Source of the DNA: Paenibacillus albidus
Lineage (GTDB): Bacteria > Bacillota > Bacilli > Paenibacillales > Paenibacillaceae
Length of the DNA stretch: 64,000 nucleotides
Reading direction: 5' to 3'
Assembly: GCF_014644435.1 (NCBI RefSeq)
Contig: NZ_BMKR01000014.1
Span: 97,982 to 161,981 of the forward strand
Positions 24,644 to 33,131 of this stretch are shown here, one piece after another (the first letter of the stretch is position 1; each line of letters starts with the position of its first letter). The notes beneath the pieces are model-generated. The model was not told where the DNA came from. It was given only the letters and a program-made list of their open reading frames with translations, and did not search any database. Made by a program: the position numbers and the translations under genes.

Positions 24644-26443
24644 GTGTCATATTTCCAACAGAATCAGGCAGTGTTACGACTACGTTTTCCTCATGTTGCT
24701 GATCAAGTATCTAATATAGAAGAGCAAGATATTGAATTAATTAAGTATTCTGAACCGGTTGAAAAAGATGAGAATTGGCTGGAAGCAGTAAGAGGTTCGG
24801 TAGGTGACCTAAGTATTATTCTTTTGTATGGATTTGGACAGGGGATTAGCATAGCTGATTTAGTGGAAATGTATCCAGATCGTTTATTATTTGTATACGA
24901 ACCAAATGAAGAAAATTTCCATGATAGTTTGAATACGATGGATTTAACGCTGATATTGGAGCATCCAAATCTATATTTTTTAGCGGTTGGTAAATCACAG
25001 TTAAAAGCTCTATTTCATTCTATTTCTACACATATGCGTAAAGATATGGCTTTTGTAGCGTTAAGACATTACCTGGAGCACAACGCGGATTCTCTCCAAG
25101 ATATAAAAAAGAAATTTGAAGAGTACTCTGAAACGTTTGATTCAAACAAACTTACACGAAATTTGTTTCGTAGGGATTGGATCCGAAACAGTATGTATCA
25201 TATGGCAGGAATGCTGTCTTCGCCAAGTATTAAAGAATTCTATAAAGAATATGAAAATGCTACAGCTGTTATCATTGCTTCAGGCCCATCTTTACAAGCG
25301 GATATTGAATGGGTAAAGCGAATTAAACCCCATGCGTTAATTATATCTGCTGGTTCAAGTATTCAAGCATTAGTCAAGAATGGAATAGAACCCCATTTAG
25401 CTACTCTTTTAGATGGCGGAGTCATTAATAACAAAGTTTTTGCGGATCCTGCTACTTTAAAAGCTCCCTTTCTATTTGTTTCATCATCTTATTATGGAAT
25501 ATCAGATAAAAAAGATAAGCACAAGATTCACGCTGTCGTTAAAAATGATGAAGTTGCACAATACTATATGGGTATAGATACCGATGAGGCTGAGATCATA
25601 CCAACCTCAACAGTGACTGGAACTGCTATACAAGCGGCAGTATGGTTAGGGGTCAAAAGAATTGTCATGATGGGGCAGGATCTCTCCTTCCCGAATAAAA
25701 AGTATTATGCTGATGGTGTTGGTCATAGTGAACTTAATATACTAAATGCTATGGTGAAAAATTCTGATCACAAGGTATTAAGTGTTCAAGGAAATTACAA
25801 TGCTACTAGTTCGGCTTTTATGTCGATGAAGGACGGATTGGAGAATCTAATTTCAACTCTTCCTGGTATAGAATTCATAAACTCTACTCGTAATGGCGCT
25901 GTAATTGAAGGTACTTTGTGGAAACCAATTGAGCAAGTATATGAGCTATTAGCTGAAGAGATTATAGATGAAAGAGCAATTGAAAATTTAATTGATAAAA
26001 AAGAGTTTGCTGAATATAATGAAGCTTTTGAAAAAGTAGAAAAAAGAATTTCTTCAACCGTACGTGATTTTTCTGAAATTATTAAGGATTTCAAAATACT
26101 TAAAAAATTATTTAGTGATATAAGAGAACTAAGTCGTACCAATCCTCTAAAATGTCAGCGGAAAATTGTGAAAATTGAGCAAGTATGGGGTGGTGTTGTA
26201 AACCGCCCTTGGTTTGAAGCATTGATTGAGACATTATTGCCTATAGAATTGCAAGAATACGATAGAGAATTACCTTCCATTATATTGGAGAAAAACTTAG
26301 TGCAAAAATGTAATCTTATTGAAAAGTATCTTGGAACACTGGTTAAACAAATTGAAAGTGAAATTCCCTTCCTGGAAGAAGTATTTATAGAATCCTTGCG
26401 AAGAATTGAAGCATTAAGCGATAAAGTACAAGGGGGCAGATAA
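24644..26443 (+). CDS. Motility-associated factor (Maf) glycosyltransferase, DUF115
   Basis: Maf proteins transfer nonulosonic acids such as pseudaminic acid onto Ser/Thr of flagellin in the cytoplasm. The 599-residue product has an N-terminal region ending in the HYLEHN area, then the central DUF115/MptE-like domain with AVIIASGPSLQADIEWV (about residue 207), AGSSIQALVKNGIEPH and LATLLDGG. A further conserved block is IVMMGQDLSFPNKKYYADG, followed by a charged helical C-terminus. The start is GTG 24644 with a weak GGTGG site. It is the first gene of the island, directly after the flagellin/cap/chaperone operon, and its stop is one base from pseB. That context strongly suggests flagellin is the acceptor. 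AT-rich codon use differs from the flanking housekeeping genes. Confidence 0.88.
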   Translation: MSYFQQNQAVLRLRFPHVADQVSNIEEQDIELIKYSEPVEKDENWLEAVRGSVGDLSIILLYGFGQGISIADLVEMYPDRLLFVYEPNEENFHDSLNTMDLTLILEHPNLYFLAVGKSQLKALFHSISTHMRKDMAFVALRHYLEHNADSLQDIKKKFEEYSETFDSNKLTRNLFRRDWIRNSMYHMAGMLSSPSIKEFYKEYENATAVIIASGPSLQADIEWVKRIKPHALIISAGSSIQALVKNGIEPHLATLLDGGVINNKVFADPATLKAPFLFVSSSYYGISDKKDKHKIHAVVKNDEVAQYYMGIDTDEAEIIPTSTVTGTAIQAAVWLGVKRIVMMGQDLSFPNKKYYADGVGHSELNILNAMVKNSDHKVLSVQGNYNATSSAFMSMKDGLENLISTLPGIEFINSTRNGAVIEGTLWKPIEQVYELLAEEIIDERAIENLIDKKEFAEYNEAFEKVEKRISSTVRDFSEIIKDFKILKKLFSDIRELSRTNPLKCQRKIVKIEQVWGGVVNRPWFEALIETLLPIELQEYDRELPSIILEKNLVQKCNLIEKYLGTLVKQIESEIPFLEEVFIESLRRIEALSDKVQGGR

Positions 26444-26444
26444 C

Positions 26445-27458
26445 TTGGAAGAGGGACTTTATAGTGGTAAGAGGATATTAGTAACCGGTGGAACTGGTAC
26501 GATAGGTCGCCACTTAATACAAAGGCTATTAATGGAAAACCCCAAGGTTATACGTGTCTTTAGCCGGGACGAACACAAACAATATGAAATGGGTATAGAT
26601 TTCAAACAAGATTCAGAACATTTAAGATTCCTAATTGGAGATGTTAGAGATCAGCAACGTCTTAACAGAGCCATGGAGGATATTGATTATGTATTTCATT
26701 GTGCAGCCATGAAACATGTTCCTGCATGTGAATACAATCCTTTCGAAGCAGTGCAGACAAATGTAATAGGGACACAGAATGTTATTCAAGCGGCAATCGA
26801 AAACAAAGTGAAGAAGGTATTGTTTATAAGCACAGATAAAGCTATTTCTCCCACCAATACTTATGGTGCCACTAAATTAACAGCAGAGCGCTTAATTTCG
26901 GCTACAGAGTATCATAAAGGAGCAAAGTCTACAATATTTTCATCTGTACGCTTTGGAAATGTAATGGGTTCCAGAGGATCTGTTATTCCTTTATTTAAGA
27001 AACAAATATCCGAAAAACGTATGATTACACTGACTGATCCAAATATGTTAAGGTACATGATGACTCCTTCCCAAGCTATTGAACTTATACTTAAAGCTAA
27101 TGACATGGCCTTAGGTGGAGAAGTATTTGTGTTAAAAATGCCACTAATAAAAATAGGTGAACTAGCTGAAGTTCTTATAGAAGACGCTAAGATAAGAAAT
27201 GGAATTACCGAAGAAATTATTATTGATGTAATAGGACTTCGTCCAGGGGAAAAAAGGTTTGAAGAACTGATGACAGATGATGAAGCGGTTATCGCTTATG
27301 AGACAAAGGATATGTACATTATTCCGCAGCATGGGATGAATAACTCTAGTCACTGGAGAGAGTATGATAAAGTCCTAGAGAAACCTTTTCCTAATGAAGC
27401 CCAAATTATCGAAAAAGATCAAATAAAAGATTGGTTGATTACAGAACAAATAATGTAA
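26445..27458 (+). CDS. pseB: UDP-N-acetylglucosamine 4,6-dehydratase (inverting), PseB-like
   Basis: First step of CMP-pseudaminic acid synthesis: UDP-GlcNAc to the 4-keto-6-deoxy-L-arabino sugar. The 337-residue SDR protein has the N-terminal NAD site RILVTGGTGTIGRHLIQRLL and the family block FISTDKAISPTNTYGATKL, which carries the Tyr-x-x-x-Lys pair. GNVMGSRGSVIPLFKKQI and LRPGEKRFEELMT are also typical. The start is TTG 26445 with GGGGG six bases upstream, one base after the maf stop, so coupling is likely. Pathway assignment rests on pseC, pseG/H and pseI being present nearby. Confidence 0.88.
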   Translation: MEEGLYSGKRILVTGGTGTIGRHLIQRLLMENPKVIRVFSRDEHKQYEMGIDFKQDSEHLRFLIGDVRDQQRLNRAMEDIDYVFHCAAMKHVPACEYNPFEAVQTNVIGTQNVIQAAIENKVKKVLFISTDKAISPTNTYGATKLTAERLISATEYHKGAKSTIFSSVRFGNVMGSRGSVIPLFKKQISEKRMITLTDPNMLRYMMTPSQAIELILKANDMALGGEVFVLKMPLIKIGELAEVLIEDAKIRNGITEEIIIDVIGLRPGEKRFEELMTDDEAVIAYETKDMYIIPQHGMNNSSHWREYDKVLEKPFPNEAQIIEKDQIKDWLITEQIM

Positions 27459-27534
27459 GGGTAATAAATGATGCGTTTAAAGTGTTTTTATACAGCTACA
27501 TGGAACAGAATAATAAATCAAAGGAAGTTATTTG

Positions 27535-29052
27535 ATGAAGTGTTTTATTCGTGCAGATGCATCGGAGAAATTAGGTATAGGACATGTTATGAGATGTCTA
27601 GCATTAAGTTCAGGACTTATTGAACAAAAGCATGAAGTGATATTCATCAGTAGAGAGCTTAACCCATTTGTTTCTGAACTAATTATTACGCAAGGTTGCT
27701 CAATTATCCAAATTGAAACCCCATTACCGTTGGGGAGTGCTTTGGAATCAGAGTTTATTATCGAACTCATCAATAAGGACTATAGACTAACAAAAGAAGA
27801 TTGGTTAATTATAGACCATTATTCACTGGATTACAGGTTTGAATCTCACCTTAGAAGCTTGTTTAATAATATTTTGGTCATTGATGATCTAGCTGATAGA
27901 TTTCATGATTGTAATATTTTACTGGATTCTGGGCTAGACAAAACTAAGGAGATTGAATACAACAGGTTAATTCCTAATTCAGCAATAAAACTCTTAGGCC
28001 CGTCGTATGCTTTACTTAGGAGAGAGTTTTCCGATGTGAGTCAAACTATAAATAATATTAACGGAGAACATGTACGGAATATTTTGGTTTGTTTTGGTGG
28101 AACGGATCCTACGAATGAAACACTGAAAACAATCAGAGCTTTGGAACCCTGTCTAAACGATATTAGTAACGTTAAAATTATCTTAGGAAAGACGAATCCT
28201 CATATAAAGGAACTAACAAATTTATATGAGGGAAATAATAAACTGCAATTCTTAATCCAACCAAGCTCAGTTGCATTAGTAATGGCTTCTTGTGATTTAG
28301 CAATCTGCGCTGGTGGAAGTATGACCTGGGAAAGATACTGTCTGGGTTTGCCCGGAATAGTCATAGCTATAGCGGATAACCAATTGAAAAATGCTCAGCA
28401 AGGTCATTTAATGGATGTAGATAAGTATTTAGGCTTTCATCAGTTTGTAACAGAGGAAGATATTAGACAGACATTTGAAAGTATAATTCATTCAAAATCG
28501 TGGCTTCAAAACGCTAGACAAAAAGCTAGGATGATAGTTGATGGTAAAGGGGTATCGAAGGTAGTGGATCTATTAAGCATGAAGCAGAATCCCCTAGTGC
28601 TACGAGATGTAGAACGGAATGAAATTTTATGGATGTGGGAATGCCGGAATGATGCTGAATCAAGGTCCAATTCAGTTCATACTGATGAGATACCCTATAG
28701 TGAGCATGTCAAATGGGTAGAACAAAGTAAATCAATGTTAAATAGAAAATTGATGATTGCTTGGGATGGAGAATTTAAGATTGCAGTGGTGAGACTGGAT
28801 AAAGATGGCGATAGTGCAATTGTTAGCATAAATGTTGCAAAGGAGCATCGAAACAAAGGGAACGCTCTGAAAATATTAAGAGAGCTTGAACTCACAGTAA
28901 TAAAATGGGATCGCAGGATCCATACTTTACAAGCCCTGATTAAAAAAGAGAATACAGCTTCAATAAGGGTGTTTTTAAAAGCAGGTTATAAACAATGTTG
29001 CGATGATAATAAATTCATAAAGATGCAAAAAAAATTGTTTAAAGAAGGTTAG
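27535..29052 (+). CDS. pseG: Fusion of PseG (UDP-sugar hydrolase) with a PseH-like GNAT acetyltransferase
   Basis: A 505-residue bifunctional-looking protein. Residues 1 to about 340 are PseG, which removes UDP from UDP-2,4-diacetamido-2,4,6-trideoxy-L-altropyranose. It shows FIRADASEKLGIGHVMRCLA, ILVCFGGTDPTNETLKTIRA and CAGGSMTWERYCLGLPGIV. Residues about 345-505 are a GNAT acetyltransferase of PseH type, with LRDVERNEILWMWECRND at its start, the acetyl-CoA loop EHRNKGNALKILRELE, and NTASIRVFLKAGY. PseH acts just before PseG, so consecutive enzymes are joined. ATG 27535 has AAGGAAG seven bases upstream. The 73 bases between pseB and this gene hold nothing clear. The fused arrangement fits the absence of any other intact pseH in the island. 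Confidence 0.87.
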   Translation: MKCFIRADASEKLGIGHVMRCLALSSGLIEQKHEVIFISRELNPFVSELIITQGCSIIQIETPLPLGSALESEFIIELINKDYRLTKEDWLIIDHYSLDYRFESHLRSLFNNILVIDDLADRFHDCNILLDSGLDKTKEIEYNRLIPNSAIKLLGPSYALLRREFSDVSQTINNINGEHVRNILVCFGGTDPTNETLKTIRALEPCLNDISNVKIILGKTNPHIKELTNLYEGNNKLQFLIQPSSVALVMASCDLAICAGGSMTWERYCLGLPGIVIAIADNQLKNAQQGHLMDVDKYLGFHQFVTEEDIRQTFESIIHSKSWLQNARQKARMIVDGKGVSKVVDLLSMKQNPLVLRDVERNEILWMWECRNDAESRSNSVHTDEIPYSEHVKWVEQSKSMLNRKLMIAWDGEFKIAVVRLDKDGDSAIVSINVAKEHRNKGNALKILRELELTVIKWDRRIHTLQALIKKENTASIRVFLKAGYKQCCDDNKFIKMQKKLFKEG

Positions 29053-29055
29053 AAG

Positions 29056-30117
29056 ATGAGAAAAGATAATATGAATATAGTCATAGATGGCAGAGTAATC
29101 GGGAAGGGATTTAAACCATTTATCATCGCTGAGATGTCTGGAAATCATAATCAGTCTTTGGATCGAGCGTTAGCTATTGTAGAGTCTGCTGCAAAAACAG
29201 GAGTGGACGCTATTAAGTTGCAAACGTATACCGCTGATACAATGACACTTAATGTTGACTCCTCAGACTTTATGATTAGTGAGGAAAAAAGCTTATGGAA
29301 AGGGAATTCATTATACAATTTGTATAAACAAGCATACACTCCGTGGGAATGGCATTCAGAGATCTTTAAAAAGTGTAAAGAATTAGGTCTCATTGTCTTT
29401 AGTTCACCTTTTGATGAATCAGCAGTAGATTTTTTAGAAACGTTAGATGTTCCTGCATATAAGATTGCCTCTTTTGAGAATACAGATCTTCCACTGATTA
29501 AAAAGGTGGCTGCTACTGGTAAACCTATAATTATGTCTACAGGTATGGCGTCTGCTGCTGAATTGGATGAGGCAGTACAGACTCTTAGAGAGTCAGGGTG
29601 TGAACAGTTAGTACTATTAAAATGTACTAGCACTTACCCTGCAGAGCCTACTAATTCAAATCTTGCAACCATTCCGCACATGAAACAGCTATTTAATTGT
29701 GAAGTAGGATTATCGGATCACACTTTAGGAATTGGGGTATCGATAGCAAGCGTTGTTCTGGGGGCAACCGTAATCGAGAAACATTTTACATTATCAAGAG
29801 CAGATGGCGGTGTGGATTCTGCTTTCTCTATGGAACCTCACGAAATGAAAAGTTTAGTTGAAGAAACTATAAAGGCATGGCAGTCGATAGGTCAGATTTC
29901 CTATGGTGCTACCGAAAGTGAAAAGGATTCACGGAAATTAAGAAGATCTATTTATGCATCTGAAAATATTAAAAGCGGTGAGAAGATTAGTATGGAAAAT
30001 ATTAAAATAATTAGGCCTGGTTATGGCCTCCCGCCAAAATTTTTAGGTATGGTAATGGATAGAACTGCTGTGGTAGATATCCCAAAAGGGACACCAATAA
30101 CTTGGGATTTAATCTAG
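29056..30117 (+). CDS. pseI: Pseudaminic acid synthase PseI (NeuB family)
   Basis: Condenses 6-deoxy-AltdiNAc with phosphoenolpyruvate to give pseudaminic acid. The 353-residue product has the NeuB TIM-barrel with FIIAEMSGNHNQSLDRALAI, TGVDAIKLQTYTADTMTL, YKIASFE, VGLSDHTLGIGVSIASVVLG and VIEKHFTLSRADGGVDSAFS. A C-terminal SAF (antifreeze-like) domain lies at about 285-353. The retained Asp/Glu and His residues in these blocks suggest an active enzyme. It starts three bases after the PseG-PseH stop, with AAGAAGG upstream. The EMSGNHN form is typical of pseudaminic rather than sialic acid synthases. Confidence 0.92.
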   Translation: MRKDNMNIVIDGRVIGKGFKPFIIAEMSGNHNQSLDRALAIVESAAKTGVDAIKLQTYTADTMTLNVDSSDFMISEEKSLWKGNSLYNLYKQAYTPWEWHSEIFKKCKELGLIVFSSPFDESAVDFLETLDVPAYKIASFENTDLPLIKKVAATGKPIIMSTGMASAAELDEAVQTLRESGCEQLVLLKCTSTYPAEPTNSNLATIPHMKQLFNCEVGLSDHTLGIGVSIASVVLGATVIEKHFTLSRADGGVDSAFSMEPHEMKSLVEETIKAWQSIGQISYGATESEKDSRKLRRSIYASENIKSGEKISMENIKIIRPGYGLPPKFLGMVMDRTAVVDIPKGTPITWDLI

Positions 30118-30136
30118 TATACTAAAATCGGGGTGC

Positions 30137-30865
30137 ATGATGAACTTTGTTGCCATTATTCAAGCTCGTATGGGATCTACCCGTCTCCCAGGCAAGGTGT
30201 TAATGCCGCTTGGTGATACTTGTATTCTTGATTACGTTGTTGCTCGTTGTCAGAAGATTCAAAAAGTTTCGCAAGTGGTAGTCGCTACTTCAATTTTGAA
30301 ACAGGATGATGATATTGAAAATTGGTGTGAATTAAATGGTGTGAGTTGTTTTCGTGGTTCGGAAGAGGATGTATTAGAACGGTACTATGTATGTGCTCAA
30401 AAATATAAAGCCGATTATATATTGCGGGTAACAGCTGATTGCCCATTCGTAGATTATGAGTTAGCCAGTTTGATGATTGAAGCTATGATAACTAATCCAT
30501 CCGATATATTGTTATACGAGGGGCAGATACCCCGCGGGTTGGCTGTCGAAGTGATTTCCTTACAAGCGCTTGAGAAGGTTAATCTTCAAGGGACTGAGTC
30601 TAGGCATCGCGAACATGTCACTTATTATGCCTACGAAAATAAAGACAATTTCACCTGTGTCTCGTTAAATTTACCTAAATATCTAGATCACCCTCAATTA
30701 AGAATAACGGTGGATACCTCTGAGGATTATGAGGTTTGCCAATTGATAGCAGAAAAGTTTGTGGATAATAAAACAATTAGTTCTGCAGAAGTGATTCAAT
30801 ATCTTTTGAATTCTCCTGAGGTATCTGAGATTAATGCACACATAGAACAAAAACCTGTAATTTAA
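30137..30865 (+). CDS. SpsF/PseF-like cytidylyltransferase
   Basis: Likely activates the sugar acid as CMP-pseudaminic acid. The 242-residue product has the cytidylyltransferase signature AIIQARMGSTRLPGKVLMPL, typical of SpsF, then GSEEDVLERYY, RVTADCPFVD and LRITVDTSEDYEV. Canonical PseF is a NeuA-like relative in the same superfamily; here the SpsF branch takes that place directly after pseI. The start is ATG 30137 (ATG 30140 also possible) behind GGGGTG. Specificity for Pse is inferred from context. Confidence 0.82.
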   Translation: MMNFVAIIQARMGSTRLPGKVLMPLGDTCILDYVVARCQKIQKVSQVVVATSILKQDDDIENWCELNGVSCFRGSEEDVLERYYVCAQKYKADYILRVTADCPFVDYELASLMIEAMITNPSDILLYEGQIPRGLAVEVISLQALEKVNLQGTESRHREHVTYYAYENKDNFTCVSLNLPKYLDHPQLRITVDTSEDYEVCQLIAEKFVDNKTISSAEVIQYLLNSPEVSEINAHIEQKPVI

Positions 30866-30908
30866 CAATTAGTTAAGCTTATTAGGTAACCATGTATATC
30901 TAAAAGGA

Positions 30909-31865
30909 GTGGGAATAATAAATATTTTACTTACTGGAGGAGCCGGTTTTATCGGTCGTTGGGTTGCAAAGCGGTTATTGGACGAAGGGCATCAGTTATG
31001 GATTATAGACGACCTATCTAATGGACGGGAAGAAAATATTGAGGAATTCCGCGAACATCCGTCTTTACGCCAATTTATAAATGGAACAATCCTAGATGTG
31101 GCTCTTTTAAGTCATTTGTTTAGTGAAAACAATTTTGAAGTATGCTACCATTTGGGTGCTTCAATTAATGTACAGGATTCCATTGATAATCCATCCACCA
31201 CATTTAATAACGACACTGTAGGCACATTTAATATTCTGGAGCAATGCCGTAAATATCGTACTAAAGTGGTATTTATGAGCACCTGTATGGTATACGACCA
31301 ATGCAGCAAAGGAGACGGTATATCAGAGCTACATCCTACAAAGCCTGCCTCCCCTTATGCTGGCGCAAAGGTTGCCGCGGAGAATATGGTTCTCTCGTAT
31401 TTTTATGCTTATAATCTGCCTACGGTGGTAATACGGCCCTTTAATACTTACGGACCGTTCCAAAAGACAGGAGGAGAAGGCGGAGTAGTTGCGATCTTCA
31501 TTAAAAATCAATTGAGTGGTAAGGATCTTAATATTTATGGAGAAGGTACGCAAACTCGCGATCTTTTGTATGTAGAGGACTGTGCTAAGTTTGTAACAGC
31601 GGCAGGTTTCTCGGATGCAGTAAACGGTGAAATTGTAAATGCTGGATTGGGACGGGATATTGCAATCAATGATTTGGCACTGCTTATTGCTGGTGATTCA
31701 TCGCGAATTAAGCATATAGAACATATTCATCCACAGAGCGAAATTCAGAAGCTACTATGTAATTCCTCGAAGGCCAAGCATCTGCTGAATTGGGAGCCGG
31801 AAATTAGTTTGGAAGAAGGAATTGCGCGTACTACAGAATGGATTAAGTCTGGAGGTCTTGACTAA
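30909..31865 (+). CDS. NAD-dependent epimerase/dehydratase (extended SDR)
   Basis: A 318-residue nucleotide-sugar SDR. Its N-terminal fold is ILLTGGAGFIGRWVAKRLLD, and FMSTCMVYD with SPYAGAKVAAENMVLSY supplies the Ser and Tyr-x-x-x-Lys. RPFNTYGPFQ and TRDLLYVEDCA are typical of GalE/RmlB-like enzymes. It is not a core Pse enzyme, so it may modify the activated sugar or make a second glycan residue. Start choice is uncertain: the only usual codon is GTG 30909, which overlaps the AAAGGAG ribosome site. ATA codons at 30915 or 30918 have better spacing. Confidence 0.8.
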   Translation: MGIINILLTGGAGFIGRWVAKRLLDEGHQLWIIDDLSNGREENIEEFREHPSLRQFINGTILDVALLSHLFSENNFEVCYHLGASINVQDSIDNPSTTFNNDTVGTFNILEQCRKYRTKVVFMSTCMVYDQCSKGDGISELHPTKPASPYAGAKVAAENMVLSYFYAYNLPTVVIRPFNTYGPFQKTGGEGGVVAIFIKNQLSGKDLNIYGEGTQTRDLLYVEDCAKFVTAAGFSDAVNGEIVNAGLGRDIAINDLALLIAGDSSRIKHIEHIHPQSEIQKLLCNSSKAKHLLNWEPEISLEEGIARTTEWIKSGGLD

Positions 31866-31892
31866 AATAAAAAAGCTCAAGGGGGAGACTTA

Positions 31893-33083
31893 GTGTCTGA
31901 TAAATCTAATGGATTTTCTACCAAGCCGGTTCGATCAACAATGTTGCCATATGGACAGCAATGGATTGACGAACAGGATATTGAAGCTGTTGTAGAAGTA
32001 CTTAGGGGAGATATGATTACCCAAGGGCCAGCTATCGAAGCATTTGAAAATAAGGTCGCTGCGTATGTAGGAGCTAAGTATGCTGTTGCCTTCACCAATG
32101 GAACTGCTGCGCTTCATGGGGCTTGTTTTGCTGCTGGTATCGGGGAAGAGGATGAAGTGATTACTACACCCATTACTTTTTTGGCGAGCAGTAATTGCGT
32201 ACTCTACCAGGGGGGCACCCCGGTGTTTGCAGATATTGACATGAACACGTATAACGTGGATCCAGTAAAAATCGAATTGAAAATTACAGAACGGACAAAG
32301 GCGATTATAGCAGTAGACTTCACGGGGCAGCCTGTAGAAATTGATCGGATTTCTATGCTTGCTCGTGATCGGCAACTGGTGCTCATTCAGGATGCAGCCC
32401 ATTCTCTTGGAGCTAGTTTCGGGGGGCGAAAGATAGGTTCATGGGCAGATATGACGATGTTTAGCTTCCATCCTGTTAAGCATGTAACCACAGGAGAAGG
32501 GGGCATTATCACAACCGATAATGAAGAGTATTATCGTAAGCTTATGCTATTTCGCAGCCATGGGGTGACTAAGATTCCGGAAGAAATGACTAAGAATGAC
32601 GGACCTTGGTACCACGAAATGCAAGAACTGGGGTATAATTACAGAATGACGGATTTACAAGCTGCACTAGGTGTAAGTCAGATGGATAAATTAGATAGTT
32701 TCATTGCAAGAAGACGTGAGATTGTATCAATGTACAATGAACGGCTAAGTAATTTACCAGGAGTTATAATTCCGACGCAGCATCCTAAAGCAGAGTCCAG
32801 CTGGCATCTCTACGTTATACGTATTCTACCTACATCTTCGCAAGGAAGCCGTCGGGAATGGTTTGAGGCATTGCGTGCAGAAGGAATCGGCGTAAATGTA
32901 CATTATATTCCAGTGTATCTCCAACCTTTTTATAAAAAAATGGGGTATCAGTCAGGTTTATGTGAAAATGCAGAGCATTATTATGAAACTGCAATAACGT
33001 TACCTTTATTTCCAAAAATGAGCAATAGCGATGTGGATGATGTAGTAGCAGCTATTGTGAAAATATCCAAAAGATTTTCATGA
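31893..33083 (+). CDS. pseC: UDP-4-amino-4,6-dideoxy-N-acetyl-beta-L-altrosamine transaminase PseC
   Basis: PLP-dependent DegT/DnrJ/EryC1 aminotransferase for the second Pse step, adding the 4-amino group to the PseB product. The 396-residue product has LPYGQQWIDEQDIEAVVEVL, DEVITTPITFLASSNCVLYQ, VLIQDAAHSLGASFGG and the PLP-lysine block FSFHPVKHVTTGEGG. It also has WYHEMQELGYNYRMTDLQAA and GIGVNVHYIPVYLQPFYKKM, which are strongly PseC-like. The start is GTG 31893 with AGGGGGAG just upstream. It sits away from pseB, after the epimerase, an unusual order. Confidence 0.9.
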   Translation: MSDKSNGFSTKPVRSTMLPYGQQWIDEQDIEAVVEVLRGDMITQGPAIEAFENKVAAYVGAKYAVAFTNGTAALHGACFAAGIGEEDEVITTPITFLASSNCVLYQGGTPVFADIDMNTYNVDPVKIELKITERTKAIIAVDFTGQPVEIDRISMLARDRQLVLIQDAAHSLGASFGGRKIGSWADMTMFSFHPVKHVTTGEGGIITTDNEEYYRKLMLFRSHGVTKIPEEMTKNDGPWYHEMQELGYNYRMTDLQAALGVSQMDKLDSFIARRREIVSMYNERLSNLPGVIIPTQHPKAESSWHLYVIRILPTSSQGSRREWFEALRAEGIGVNVHYIPVYLQPFYKKMGYQSGLCENAEHYYETAITLPLFPKMSNSDVDDVVAAIVKISKRFS

Positions 33084-33131
33084 AGATGTCATTTTTGGTG
33101 AATAATTACATTCAAAGTTTAAGGAGATATT

